A stretch of 64,000 nucleotides of DNA, from NCBI GenBank assembly GCA_020633315.1, contig JACKDV010000021.1:1-64000 (forward strand). Reading direction: 5' to 3'. The notes beneath the pieces were generated by a model that did not search any database, was not told the origin of the DNA, and saw only the letters and a list, made by a program, of their open reading frames with translations. Positions 1 to 8,638 of this stretch are shown here, piece after piece; the stretch's first letter is position 1; each line of letters starts with the position of its first letter. The stretch comes from Myxococcales bacterium. Its GTDB lineage: Bacteria; Myxococcota_A; Polyangia; Nannocystales; Nannocystaceae. The position numbers and the translations under genes were made by a program.

Positions 1-1098
1 CCCGGCCAGCGGGCGGCGGTCGGCCGGAGCCCGAGCCGGAGCGGCGGACTTGCTCGGGGCGGGGGTCTTGCTCGGGACGTCGGGCTTGCTCGGCGCCGGG
101 GCCTTGCTCGGCGCGGCCTTGGGCCGTGGTGCTCGATCGAGGCGCAGCTTGCCGTCCGCGGCGGACGGTCCCCGGGTGATGACCTTCTTCTTGCGCGGCG
201 CCAGCAGGGGCGCCTTCATCACGAGGGTCTCGTCCTCCTCCTCCATGCGCTCGACCAGCGCGAGGTTCTCCATGGCCGCGGCCAGGGCGGCCTCGAGGTC
301 CTCGCGGCTGGCCCGGGGCGGCCGGGCCCGCGCCTCCTCGGGCAGCGCGGGTGGAGGGGGAGGGAACGCGACCACGGTGCCCTCCACCTGCTCGATCGCC
401 GCGTCGTCGTCGAGATCGATGGGCTTGGAGCGCGCGGCCTCGATGAGCTCGGCCGGGATCGGGGGGATGGTGGGATCCTTGGAGAGCGGGACGGGCTCGC
501 TCGCCTGCCGATCGATCGGCATCTGCAGGAGCTGTCCGTCCGGGGTGATGAGGATCGTGGGGATCACCACCGTCTCGCTGGTGGGGATCTGCATCGGCAC
601 CGCCGTATGACGGGCGGTGGTGGTCGCGGGCGTGGCCAGCTCCTCGAGCTCCTCTTCGACCTCTTCTTCCTCCCAGCTCGCGATGAAGCGGAAGACCTCG
701 GCCGCCTCGTCGGTGCGACCGGCCTGCATGTAGATCTCGGCCAGGTTCTCGAGGCGGGCCTGCGCCGCCTCGTCGCGGCCCAGCGCGGCCTCGGCGATGG
801 CGACGTCGAGGTGCAGCTCGAGTCGCCCCGGATCGATCGACAGGGCCTTGCCGTAGAGGGTGAGCGCGGCCGCGTGATCGTCCTGCTGCCCGCAGGCCTC
901 GGCGGCCTGGATCAGCCCTTCGATCGCCTCCGCCCGCTGACCTCGGGCCACCAGCGCGTCGGCCAGGCCGAAGTGGGCCTGGAACTCGCGAGGGTCGATG
1001 TGCAGGACGGCCCGGAACGCGCCGGCGGCCTCCGCATAGCGGGCCGAGGCGAGGTGGGCCTGGGCACGAGCCAGCGGTTTGTCGGTGGGGCTGGACAT
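1..1098 (-). CDS. TPR-repeat protein, C-terminus cut by window edge
   Basis: The reading frame is open from an ATG at 1098 to the window edge (366 codons, no stop), so this is the N-terminal part of a longer protein. Residues about 8-130 form helical pairs typical of tetratricopeptide repeats (ARAQAHLASARYAEAAGAF, then two further A-x3-G-x3-EA units). They are followed by an acidic EEEEVEEELEEL stretch and a long Pro/Ala/Ser/Lys-rich low-complexity tail with repeated APSK units. There is no signal peptide, so it is probably cytoplasmic. TPR proteins act as protein-protein scaffolds; the partner here is unknown. The next gene on the same strand ends 180 bp upstream. Coding is supported by strict G/C third-position bias in this frame. 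Confidence 0.8.
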   Translation of the reverse strand, partial: MSSPTDKPLARAQAHLASARYAEAAGAFRAVLHIDPREFQAHFGLADALVARGQRAEAIEGLIQAAEACGQQDDHAAALTLYGKALSIDPGRLELHLDVAIAEAALGRDEAAQARLENLAEIYMQAGRTDEAAEVFRFIASWEEEEVEEELEELATPATTTARHTAVPMQIPTSETVVIPTILITPDGQLLQMPIDRQASEPVPLSKDPTIPPIPAELIEAARSKPIDLDDDAAIEQVEGTVVAFPPPPPALPEEARARPPRASREDLEAALAAAMENLALVERMEEEDETLVMKAPLLAPRKKKVITRGPSAADGKLRLDRAPRPKAAPSKAPAPSKPDVPSKTPAPSKSAAPARAPADRRPLAG

Positions 1099-1277
1099 CG
1101 TCACCAATTGGACACCCTTGGGGCCGGCTTTTCCACGTGGGGTGGGAATCGGCCTCCCGGGGGCTCCCAGGGGCCGTCGAGCCGGGGCGAGCGCGGTCGC
1201 TCGGGAGAAGGAGGTGCCGCGAGCCTCCCGATCGGCGAGCCGGAAGCGAGGGCTCGATCGCCGGCGCGCGCCGAGGA

Positions 1278-1874
1278 TCAGTCGACCGTGAAGTGATAGT
1301 CGACGCCGGTGGCGGGGCCGTCCCAGCTCGGGAAGCGGTGCTCGTAGACCGCGTTGCGGAAGCACGCCTTCAGGCCGGGCACGCCCCACGACGAGGGGAG
1401 GGTGGCGTTGACCCCCCACACCTTGCCGGTGGGCTCGATGCCGATCTGGAAGCTCACCGTGCCCGAGAGCGTGGCGTCGCTGACCTCGGAGGCACGCGCG
1501 AGGCAGCGGTTGAAGGCGGGCTCGATCTCCGCGAGCTCTTGGCGGATCCGACGATCGGAGATCCGCTCGCTGCCCTCGCCGATCTCCTCGAGGCGATCGG
1601 CCCGGTAGCGCGGCACGTTGGCGTCCCGGTCGGGCAGCCCGCCCCCCGTGGCCGGGTCGCCGCCGTCCTTGCGCCTCCGTCGGCGACGCTTCTTGTCGCT
1701 GGGCTCCTCGGGCTCCGGCTCGGCCTCGGGCTCCGGCCCGGGCGCCACCACGCACTTGTCGGCCTCGCACACCGTGCCCGCGCCGCAGTGGCCCCCGCAG
1801 TCCTCGGTGGAGCGATCGCAGGCGAGCAGGCCCGGCCCCGTGGCGAGGGCGGCGAGCATCACGAGGCGGCGCAT
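1278..1874 (-). CDS. Lipoprotein with AgmX/PglI-type C-terminal domain
   Basis: 198 residues. The start at ATG 1874 gives a clean lipoprotein signal (MRRLVMLAALATGPGLLAC, lipid Cys19), whereas the longer frame to 2156 would run into the divergent nuclease gene. After the lipobox come a Cys-rich patch (CGGHCGAGTVC), an EPEPEPEP linker, a run of Lys/Arg around residues 55-65, and a C-terminal domain from about 105 (FNRCLARA...LSGTVSFQIGI...GLKACFRNAVYEHRFP). That C-terminal pattern is the AgmX/PglI domain of myxobacterial gliding and outer-membrane proteins, related to TonB C-termini. The role is likely in the periplasm or outer membrane. The family call rests on recalled motif shape, so moderate certainty. 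It is divergent from the nuclease gene with 85 bp between starts. Confidence 0.8.
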   Translation of the reverse strand: MRRLVMLAALATGPGLLACDRSTEDCGGHCGAGTVCEADKCVVAPGPEPEAEPEPEEPSDKKRRRRRRKDGGDPATGGGLPDRDANVPRYRADRLEEIGEGSERISDRRIRQELAEIEPAFNRCLARASEVSDATLSGTVSFQIGIEPTGKVWGVNATLPSSWGVPGLKACFRNAVYEHRFPSWDGPATGVDYHFTVD

Positions 1875-1959
1875 CGGGGGGACGGTAGCAGAGGCGGCGC
1901 ACGAGATGCGCCCTCGAACGCCTTTGGTCGTGCCCCCGGTCCCGGTAGCATCCGTGTCG

Positions 1960-3324
1960 ATGCACTTCCGGGCGAAATTCCTCGGGGCCGCGGGCACGGT
2001 GACCGGCTCCAAGACCCTGGTGGAGGCGGGCAACCATCGCGTGCTCGTCGACTGTGGGCTGTTCCAGGGGCTCAAGGCCCTGCGGGCGCGCAACCGGGGG
2101 CCAACCCCGCTGGAGATCGAGAAGCTCGATTCCATCGTGCTGACCCACGCGCACATCGATCACAGCGGCTACCTGCCGCTGCTGAGCAAGCGGGGCTACC
2201 GGGGGCCGGTGTACTGCACCGAGGGCACCCGCGATCTGCTGCAGATCCTGCTGCCCGACTCGGGGCACCTGCAGGAGGAAGAGGCTCGCCACGCGATCAA
2301 GTGGGGCTGGTCCAAGCACCGCGTGCCCGCGCCGCTGTACACCCGGGCCGATGCCGAGCGCAGCCTGGCCCTGCTGCGCACGGTCCCCTTCGACGAGCCG
2401 GTGGAGGTGGCCCCCGGCGTGAAGGCCCAGCTCGGGCGGGCCGGGCACATCGTGGGCTCGTCGTTCGTGCGGCTCGAGCACGCGGGGCGCTCGCTCACCT
2501 TCACCGGCGACGTGGGGCGTCCCCTCGATCCGATCATGAAGCCGCCGGCGATGCTCCTGCCCACCGACCACCTGGTGATCGAGTCGACCTACGGCGATCG
2601 ACGTCACCCCCACACCGACGCGCTCGACGAGCTCGAGGCCGTGCTGACGCGGACCTTCGCGCGGGGGGGCACGGTGCTGGTGCCCGCGTTCGCGGTGGGT
2701 CGCACCCAGCACCTGCTGCACCTCATCGCCGACCTCTTCGAGCAGGGGCGGGTGCCGCGGGTGCCCGTCTACCTCGACAGCCCCATGGCGATCGCGGCCA
2801 CCCAGATCTTCTTCGATAACGGCATCGACCAGCGCCTCGACGCCGAGCAGCTGCGGGCGATGGACGACGTGGCCAGCTACGCCAACACCCCCGACCAGAG
2901 CAAGGCGATCGACATGCGCTCGGGGCCCATGGTGGTGATCTCGGCCAGCGGCATGGCCACCGGCGGTCGCGTGCTCCACCACCTGGTGCGCTTCCTGCCG
3001 GCCAAGGAGAACACCGTGCTGCTGGTGGGCTTCCAGGCGGCGGGCACCCGCGGTCGCACGCTCGAGGACGGCGTGGACGAGGTGAAGGTCTTCGGGCAGT
3101 ACGTGACGGTGGGCGCCGAGATCGCGAAGATCGAGGTGCTCTCGGCCCACGCCGACTGGATGGAGCTGGTGCAGTGGCTCGAGCAGTCGAAGGTGGAGCC
3201 GCGCCGGGTGTGGGTCAACCATGGAGAGCCCGGCGCGGCCGATGCGTTTCGTCGTCGGCTCCGCGATCACTTCGGCTGGGAGGTCGAGGTCGCGCAGGAC
3301 GGCGAGACCGTCGACCTCCGGTGA
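1960..3324 (+). CDS. MBL-fold beta-CASP RNA nuclease (YSH1/CPSF-like)
   Basis: 454 residues, ATG 1960. It has the metallo-beta-lactamase motif HAHIDHSG (about residues 65-72), upstream strands AAGTVTGSK and LVDCGLFQG, and the beta-CASP region containing the conserved Ser/Gly-rich segment SASGMATGGR and the late LSAHAD and WVNHGEP motifs. These place it among the RNase J/CPSF73-like ribonucleases of about 450 residues (YSH1 group), zinc-dependent enzymes thought to process RNA. It lacks the long C-terminal extension of RNase J. Start choice: the frame is open upstream, but family N-termini begin right at the first beta strand, as MHFRAKFLGAAGTVTG does here. Confidence 0.92.
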   Translation: MHFRAKFLGAAGTVTGSKTLVEAGNHRVLVDCGLFQGLKALRARNRGPTPLEIEKLDSIVLTHAHIDHSGYLPLLSKRGYRGPVYCTEGTRDLLQILLPDSGHLQEEEARHAIKWGWSKHRVPAPLYTRADAERSLALLRTVPFDEPVEVAPGVKAQLGRAGHIVGSSFVRLEHAGRSLTFTGDVGRPLDPIMKPPAMLLPTDHLVIESTYGDRRHPHTDALDELEAVLTRTFARGGTVLVPAFAVGRTQHLLHLIADLFEQGRVPRVPVYLDSPMAIAATQIFFDNGIDQRLDAEQLRAMDDVASYANTPDQSKAIDMRSGPMVVISASGMATGGRVLHHLVRFLPAKENTVLLVGFQAAGTRGRTLEDGVDEVKVFGQYVTVGAEIAKIEVLSAHADWMELVQWLEQSKVEPRRVWVNHGEPGAADAFRRRLRDHFGWEVEVAQDGETVDLR

Positions 3325-3643
3325 GCTCCGCGGGGCTGGGCCTGGCCGTGGTCGACGGCTGCCGTCGACTGCCCCCCGGGCTGGTGGGGCGGGTGGTGCC
3401 TGGCCTGCCCGTGGTGCGCTACCGGGCGCTGGTCCGCGACGACGCCCCGGAGCACGGGGGACGCACGGCGCTGCTGCGCGCGCTCCGGGACCATCGCGAC
3501 GACTGGCGCTCCCGCCGGAGCGTGGCCGCGGCCACGCTCCGGCGGGGCGAGGTCTCCTCGAGCCCGAGCGCAGCAGTCACCCCACGAGCGTCAAGGCGAG
3601 CCGACGCTGGCGATCGGGGACGGCCGCGGTACGCTGCGGCACC
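3321..3643 (+). other. Gene-poor stretch; possible decayed ORF after the nuclease
   Basis: The 319 bp between the nuclease stop and the Nudix start have no clear gene. A GTG at 3321 overlaps the nuclease stop (GTGA) and opens a frame with G/C in nearly every third position until about 3560 (LGLAVVDGCRRLPP..., ...RYRALVRDDAPEHGG). The third-position bias then fades and the frame runs on without a stop into the Nudix gene in another phase. This looks like a short coupled gene that has lost its end, or a remnant. I do not recognise the protein. A 36-bp perfect palindrome interrupts this frame. The last about 80 bp before 3644 presumably hold the Nudix promoter, but no consensus is visible. Confidence 0.3.
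3511..3546. repeat. 36-bp perfect palindrome
   Basis: Both 18-base arms (3511-3528 and 3529-3546) are exact reverse complements with no spacer; the left arm begins CCCGCCGGAGCG and the centre is GGCCGCGGCC. As RNA it would form an extremely stable hairpin on either strand. There is no T-tract, so it is not a classic intrinsic terminator. It may serve as a factor-independent 3'-end stabiliser of the nuclease mRNA or be a REP-like element. Confidence 0.85.
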
Positions 3644-4111
3644 ATGGCTCGCGAGCCCCTGCCCACCTGGACCTTCGCGCTCATCGTCGTCCGCCTGGGC
3701 CCGCGCTTCTTGTTGGTGCACGAGCGCAAGCACGGCGGGGGCTGGTACCTGCCGGCGGGGCGCATCGAGGCGGGCGAGACGATCGTGGACGGAGCCGTGC
3801 GCGAGACCCTCGAGGAGGCGGGGATCCCCGTGGTGCTCGATGGGATCCTGCGGATCGAGCACTCTCCGCAGAGCTCGGGCCACGTGCGGATGCGTGTGAT
3901 CTTCCACGCCCACCCGGCCGACGACACGCCGCCCAAGGCCGAGCCCGACGGCGAGTCGCAGGGGGCCGGGTGGTTCCTGCCCGCCCAGCTGCGGGAGCTG
4001 CCGCTGCGGGGCAGCGAGGTGCTGCGCATCGTGGAGGACGTCGAGCGCGGGGCGCCCGTGCATCCGCTGTCGCTGCTCGCCCCCGAGGGCACCCCGCTGC
4101 TGCCGCGCTGA
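3644..4111 (+). CDS. Nudix hydrolase
   Basis: 155 residues from ATG 3644. A complete Nudix box is present, beginning GRIEAGETIVDGAVRE and continuing TLEEAGI (G-x5-E-x7-RE-x2-EE-x-G), preceded by the usual strand WYLPA. Nudix enzymes hydrolyse nucleoside diphosphates linked to another moiety with Mg2+; substrate specificity cannot be read from the sequence. The size matches a single-domain family member. The same-strand gene queF follows after 53 bp. Upstream in-frame codons exist but belong to the gene-poor stretch; the chosen ATG directly precedes the first Nudix strand (TFALIVVRLGPRFLLVHE). Confidence 0.93.
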   Translation: MAREPLPTWTFALIVVRLGPRFLLVHERKHGGGWYLPAGRIEAGETIVDGAVRETLEEAGIPVVLDGILRIEHSPQSSGHVRMRVIFHAHPADDTPPKAEPDGESQGAGWFLPAQLRELPLRGSEVLRIVEDVERGAPVHPLSLLAPEGTPLLPR

Positions 4112-4164
4112 GGCCGGGCCGGGCGGGGGCTCCATCACGGGGCCGCTCGGGGTATGGTCCGCCC

Positions 4165-4536
4165 GTGTCCACCGCGCCCTCCAAGTCCCTGGAGACCTTC
4201 CCCAACCCGAGACCGGGCCGGCGCTACGAGATCCGCTTCGAGTGCCCGGAGTTCACCTGCTTGTGCCCCAAGACCGGGCAGCCCGACTTCGCCACGATCC
4301 GCATCCGCTACGTGCCCGACGAGCGCTGCGTGGAGCTCAAGAGCCTCAAGCTCTACCTGTGGTCGTACCGCGACGAGGGAGCGTTCCACGAGGCGGTGAC
4401 CAACGCGATCCTCGACGACCTCGTGGCGGCGACCGATCCCCACCTGATGGTGGTGGAGGGCGACTTCCTCGTGCGCGGAGGGATCCACACCGTGGTCGAG
4501 GCGCGGCACGACAAGGCCGGGGAGGGCGGGCGATGA
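4165..4536 (+). CDS. queF: NADPH-dependent 7-cyano-7-deazaguanine reductase QueF
   Basis: 123 residues from GTG 4165. The enzyme reduces preQ0 to preQ1 in queuosine biosynthesis for tRNA. The catalytic cysteine lies in FTCLCPKTGQPDF, and the NADPH-binding QueF motif is ELKSLKLYLWSYRDEGAFHEA-like (about residues 57-76). The length fits the short, unimodular Bacillus-type subfamily rather than the long Escherichia-type. Its stop overlaps the ATG of the aldo/keto reductase (ATGA), so the two are probably translationally coupled. No other queuosine genes (queC, queD, queE) are in the window. No riboswitch-like fold is evident in the short leader. Confidence 0.95.
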   Translation: MSTAPSKSLETFPNPRPGRRYEIRFECPEFTCLCPKTGQPDFATIRIRYVPDERCVELKSLKLYLWSYRDEGAFHEAVTNAILDDLVAATDPHLMVVEGDFLVRGGIHTVVEARHDKAGEGGR

Positions 4537-6089
4537 GCGAGCCCAGCCTGGCCGGACACGCCACCCCCGAGGGCACGCGCCGCGGGGCGGGGAGCTTCGA
4601 GGCGGGCGCGCGGGTGCTGGGGCGCACGGGCCTGACGGTGAGCCCGGTGGGCTTCGGCGGCTACCGGGTGCACGAGGGCTCGCCGGTGCACCGCCGGGCC
4701 CTCGCCGACGCGCTGCGCGGCGGGGTGAACCTGATCGACACCAGCACCAACTACGGCGACGGATCCAGCGAGCGCCTGGTGGGCCTGGTGCTGGCCAACC
4801 TGGTGCAGCAGGGCGAGCTGCGGCGCGAGCAGGTGGTGGTGGTGACCAAGGCCGGCTACCTGCAGGGCAGCAACCTCGAGCGGGCGCGGGCGCGGACCGA
4901 GCCCTTCGCCGAGGTGGTGGAGCGCGGACCCGAGCTGTGCCACTGCATCCACCCCGAGTTCCTGCGCGCGCAGCTCGACGAGAGCCTGCAGCGGCTGGGG
5001 CTGCAGCGGATCGACGTGCTGCTGCTGCACAACCCGGAGTACTACCTCGAGGACGCGGCGGAGCACGGCGTGCCGCGGGACCAGGCGCGGGCCGAGTATC
5101 GGCGGCGCCTCGAGGCCGCGTTCGCCCACCTCGAGCAGGAGGTCGCCGACGGACGCATCGGCTGGTACGGGGTGTCGTCCAACGGCCTGCCCCTCGCCCC
5201 CGATGCGGCCACCTTCACCTCGGTGAGCGACGTGCTCGCAGCAGCCCGGGCCGCGGGCGGCGACCACCATCACCTGGCCGTGCTGCAGCTGCCGATGAAC
5301 CTGCTCGAGCTCGGCGCGCTCACCCAGGCCCAGCCCGGCCCCGCCGGCGAGCGCAGCGTGCTCGCGGTGGCGGCGGCCGAGGACCTGGGGGTGCTGGTCA
5401 ACCGCCCGCTCAACGCCTGGGGGCGCGTGGAGGGCCAGGGCCGGATCGTGCGGCTGGCCGACGGCGCGCAGCCCCACGACGAGCCCGGCACCGCGCTCGA
5501 CGATGCGCTGGCCCGCGCGCGCAAGCTGGAGGCGCAGTGGGCCACGGGCCTGGGCAAGCGCCTGCAGACCGAGGCCGGCGACGATGCGGTCGATCTGTTT
5601 CGCTGGGGGCAGGAGCTGTCGCGGGCGCTGCCGCGGATCGGCACCCTGGATCAGTGGCAGCGCCTGCGCCACGAGGTGATCGCCCCGCACCTGGGGCGCA
5701 CCAGCGCCGCGCTGCTGCAGGAGCTGCAGGGCGAGGCCCGCACGGAGTTCTCGCAGTGGTGGGAGGCCTACGGCACCGCGCTGCACGGGCTGTTCAGCGC
5801 GGTGGAGCAGCACCTGGGGCGCGAGCACCAGGCCCTGGCCGCCCGCCTGGCCGAGCGCCTCGACCCGCACCTGCCGGCGCCCTGGCGCTCCCTGCCGCTG
5901 TCGCGCAAGGCGGTGCTCTCGCTGCTGTGCGCGCCGATCTCCTGCGTGCTGGTGGGGATGCGTCAGCCCGGCTACGTGGCCGACATGCTGTCCTTGCGCG
6001 AGCACCCGGTGCGCCTGCTCTCGGCCGCGGCCGGGGCCGCCGATCTGAGCGCCGTGGCGAGCGCGTTCGAGCCCTACGCGGCCCGCTAG
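4533..6089 (+). CDS. Aldo/keto reductase with long helical C-terminal extension
   Basis: 518 residues; ATG 4533 overlaps the queF stop. The N-terminal about 330 residues are an aldo/keto reductase TIM barrel: LGRTGLTVSPVGFGGYRV, then the catalytic-Asp/Tyr region NLIDTSTNYGDGSSERLVG, VVVVTKAGY, and RIDVLLLHNPEYY (the family's His is conserved). The last about 180 residues are Leu/Ala-rich helices (LLQELQGEARTEFSQWWEAYG and onward) absent from ordinary AKRs of about 300-340 residues. The closing LSLLCAPISCVLVGMRQPGYV resembles the usual AKR C-terminal cofactor segment, so a large insertion in the barrel rather than a simple tail is likely. The substrate is unknown; coupling to queF does not by itself imply a queuosine role. 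Confidence 0.85.
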   Translation: MSEPSLAGHATPEGTRRGAGSFEAGARVLGRTGLTVSPVGFGGYRVHEGSPVHRRALADALRGGVNLIDTSTNYGDGSSERLVGLVLANLVQQGELRREQVVVVTKAGYLQGSNLERARARTEPFAEVVERGPELCHCIHPEFLRAQLDESLQRLGLQRIDVLLLHNPEYYLEDAAEHGVPRDQARAEYRRRLEAAFAHLEQEVADGRIGWYGVSSNGLPLAPDAATFTSVSDVLAAARAAGGDHHHLAVLQLPMNLLELGALTQAQPGPAGERSVLAVAAAEDLGVLVNRPLNAWGRVEGQGRIVRLADGAQPHDEPGTALDDALARARKLEAQWATGLGKRLQTEAGDDAVDLFRWGQELSRALPRIGTLDQWQRLRHEVIAPHLGRTSAALLQELQGEARTEFSQWWEAYGTALHGLFSAVEQHLGREHQALAARLAERLDPHLPAPWRSLPLSRKAVLSLLCAPISCVLVGMRQPGYVADMLSLREHPVRLLSAAAGAADLSAVASAFEPYAAR

Positions 6090-6274
6090 CCCCGCGCAAC
6101 CATCGTGTCGCCCGACGAAGCGTGGCTGCGAAGAATGCGCGGCGGTGTGACGGGAACCTCTGGGCCCGCGGGTCGTCCATGCGCCGCGATCCACGGGCGC
6201 ACGCAGGACTCGCGTTTACCCTCGCCGCGTTCTTGCGCTAACGTCGCCAGCCGATCGCCAGGAGGCCCGCAACG

Positions 6275-7675
6275 ATGCTGCTGACCAACCTCGCCGCTGT
6301 GTCCCTCGCCGCCGTCGTCGCCACCGCCGGCGACCCGGTGACCTACGAGTACTCCCCCCAGACCGACGCCAGCGGCAAGGTCTCCTTCACGCTCCAGTTC
6401 CACGAGGGCTCGAGCGGCGTGGAGGTGGTGATCACCGGGGACGACGGCTCGAAGGTCAAGAAGTCCATCGGCACGGTGAAGGCGGGCAAGGACGTCACCA
6501 TCACCTGGACGCAGAAGTCCTCGGCCGTGCGCTACGAGATGGAGCTGAGCGCCGAGACCCTCAGCGGCAACTTCACCTTCGAGGTGGTCAAGGCCGGGCC
6601 CAAGGGCGCGGTGGGCAAGCTCAAGTTCAAGAGCAGCCGCGAGGACATCGTGGACCGCCACCAGGCGACCTACCAGACCCCGTTCGCGCTCACCAACTAC
6701 GAGTACAAGGTGATCGACGACGACGGCGACGTGATCGCCAGCGACATCGTCACCGACGGGGTGGCGGCCAACAAGAGCTTCACCATCAAGTGGGACAGCA
6801 ACGCCTCGGTGTTCATGATCGAGGTGCGCGGCGAGGACCAGTACGGGCGCTTCGTGGAGGACCGGCGGGTGCCGTACTCGGCCGAGATCCCGCACACCGA
6901 GGTCAACTTCGACAGCGGCAAGTTCGACATCAAGCCCGGCGAGATGCCCAAGCTCGACGAGGCGGTGGCGGTGGCCTTCCACGAGCTCGACGCGCTCGAC
7001 CGCGTCAACGAGGCGGTGCAGGCCAACCTCACCACCCAGCTCTACATCGTGGGCTACACCGACACCGTCGGCAACGCGGCCAAGAACCAGACCCTGTCGC
7101 AGGCCCGGGCCAAGGCGATCGCCAAGTACTTCTACGACCAGGGCTTCTGGGCCGAGATCTACTACGCGGGCATGGGCGAGCGAGGCCTGCGGGTGGAGAC
7201 CGACGACAACGTGGACGAGGTCCGCAACCGCCGGGCCCTGTATCTCATCGCGTTCCAGAAGCCCGGCGCGGGCGGTCAGATCCCCGGGAGCTGGACCAAG
7301 CTGGCCGGCGCCCGGCAGAAGCCGGTGGGCTTCGAGCTGCCTGCGCTGCCCCCCGAGTACGCTGACTTCCGCAACAAGAACAAGGGCGGCGGTGAGGGCG
7401 GGAGCACCGGCGGCTCCGGTGGTGGCATCGACGACGGCTTCGGCGGCAGCGGGGGCGGATCGCTCGACGACGGCGACGAGGGGGGTGGCGACGAGGGCGG
7501 CTCCTACGGCGGCGACGGAGGCGGTGGCGACGGAGGCCCGCCCCCGGTCGAGGGCGAGCCCGGAGCCACGAGCAAGGGCTGCCGCGTGGGCTACCAGGGC
7601 CCGGCTCCGCTGTCGCTGGGCTGGCTGGTGCTGCTCGGCCTGGGCGCGGTCTCGCGACGGCGTCGCCTCGGCTGA
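6275..7675 (+). CDS. OmpA-like surface protein with MYXO-CTERM-type tail
   Basis: 466 residues; ATG 6275 has a good ribosome site (AGGAGG about 10 bases upstream) and starts a signal peptide (MLLTNLAAVSLAAVVATA). Residues about 20-200 are beta-rich, with two Ig-like repeats each ending in a TITW or TIKW strand. An OmpA-like domain follows (FDSGKFDIKPGEMPKLDEA, then IVGYTDTVGNAAKNQTLSQ, with Arg in NRRALYL), expected to bind peptidoglycan. Then come a Gly/Asp/Ser-rich linker and a C-terminus with SKGC, a hydrophobic helix (LSLGWLVLLGLGAVS) and RRRRLG. That tail matches the Cys-helix-Arg design of myxobacterial sorting signals, implying processing and surface anchoring. The gene stands alone and ends in a strong terminator. 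Confidence 0.88.
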   Translation: MLLTNLAAVSLAAVVATAGDPVTYEYSPQTDASGKVSFTLQFHEGSSGVEVVITGDDGSKVKKSIGTVKAGKDVTITWTQKSSAVRYEMELSAETLSGNFTFEVVKAGPKGAVGKLKFKSSREDIVDRHQATYQTPFALTNYEYKVIDDDGDVIASDIVTDGVAANKSFTIKWDSNASVFMIEVRGEDQYGRFVEDRRVPYSAEIPHTEVNFDSGKFDIKPGEMPKLDEAVAVAFHELDALDRVNEAVQANLTTQLYIVGYTDTVGNAAKNQTLSQARAKAIAKYFYDQGFWAEIYYAGMGERGLRVETDDNVDEVRNRRALYLIAFQKPGAGGQIPGSWTKLAGARQKPVGFELPALPPEYADFRNKNKGGGEGGSTGGSGGGIDDGFGGSGGGSLDDGDEGGGDEGGSYGGDGGGGDGGPPPVEGEPGATSKGCRVGYQGPAPLSLGWLVLLGLGAVSRRRRLG

Positions 7676-7702
7676 GCCTCGCGCTCGAGCCCTCCAATAG
7701 GT

Positions 7703-7740
7703 GAGAGCCGAGCCCCACGATGGGGCTCGGCTCTCGTTTT
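7703..7740 (+). terminator. Intrinsic terminator of the OmpA-like gene
   Basis: A 14-bp perfect stem (7703-7716 with 7722-7735, GAGAGCCGAGCCCC) with a 5-base loop ACGAT is followed by GTTTT. It lies 28 bp after the OmpA-like stop and faces the convergent gene at 7807. Confidence 0.88.
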
Positions 7741-7806
7741 CCTCCCCGTGGGGTCGAGACGGGCAGGTCCGGGGGGTTTGGGGAGCCCGCTCGCGAGGAG
7801 GAAGCG

Positions 7807-8586
7807 TCAGGCGGCCTGGGCCGTGGGCTCGGGCTCGGCCAAGTGCAGCGGGAAGCGCTTCACCATCATCAGGTGGCGCACCGCGGCGGGGATGTTGTCG
7901 GGCATCCGCGAGAAGTAGCGCATGGCCGCGGGCACGGTGCCGAAGGTGCGCTCCTCGGCCTGGAAGTGCTCGGCCACGTTGCTGCGGATCAACCGCTGCG
8001 CGCCGGGATTGGCCCGGTGCGCCCGGATGTGCTCGAGCAGCCGCTCGTGGTAGTCGGGCTCCTCCACGATCGCACGGATCGACGCGGCGCGCGGGTGGGT
8101 GCCGTCGAGCACGGCCTGCACCTGTTGCTCCATCTGCTCCATGCCGTCCTCGAAGGTGTCGAGCAGCTGGAAGTCGTACTCCGGGTTGGCGTGCACCACC
8201 TGCATCACGTGGCCGATGATGTTGTCGCGGGTGGAGTTGAAGCCGGTGGGATCGATGACCGACGCGGGGTCGTCGAGGAAGCGCAGCAGCGAGTGGAACT
8301 TGAAGTCGATGCCCTTCTCCTCGTAGTAGTCGGCCGCGGCCGGTACGATGAAGAAGCGCATCATGTCGATGGCGCCCACGATCCGCTGGAGGCGGTTGGG
8401 GATCCGGTCGAGGTGACCGAGCTCGCGCAGCCGCTCCAACCGCTGGCGCACGAGATCCTCGCGGCCATAGTGCGCCACGGCCGAGGCCAGGGCACGGAGC
8501 TTGTCTGCAATGGCTCGGGGACCGCCCATCGTCTGACGGACGAGCTCCCAGGGACGCTTCTCCATTCGTTGGGGGGCACCGTTCAT
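7807..8586 (-). CDS. Conserved helical protein of unknown function
   Basis: 259 residues from ATG 8586, preceded by GAGGA at a suitable distance; the frame extends further but without a ribosome site. The protein is soluble, has no signal peptide or membrane segment, and is predicted largely helical, with repeated amphipathic stretches (LRALASAVAHYGREDLVRQR, then LERLRELGHLDRIP). It includes a His/Asp/Glu-rich central part (IIGHVMQVVHANPEYD, DYHERLLEHIRAHRANP). These His-containing helices would suit a metal or haem site, but I cannot assign a family. The gene lies alone behind an AT-rich control region (8587-8842), suggesting individual regulation. Confidence 0.75.
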   Translation of the reverse strand: MNGAPQRMEKRPWELVRQTMGGPRAIADKLRALASAVAHYGREDLVRQRLERLRELGHLDRIPNRLQRIVGAIDMMRFFIVPAAADYYEEKGIDFKFHSLLRFLDDPASVIDPTGFNSTRDNIIGHVMQVVHANPEYDFQLLDTFEDGMEQMEQQVQAVLDGTHPRAASIRAIVEEPDYHERLLEHIRAHRANPGAQRLIRSNVAEHFQAEERTFGTVPAAMRYFSRMPDNIPAAVRHLMMVKRFPLHLAEPEPTAQAA

Positions 8587-8638
8587 CGTCGTCCTCGCAC
8601 CCCCAGGATGGCGGATGCCCGGGTGGTGTGCAATGGGA

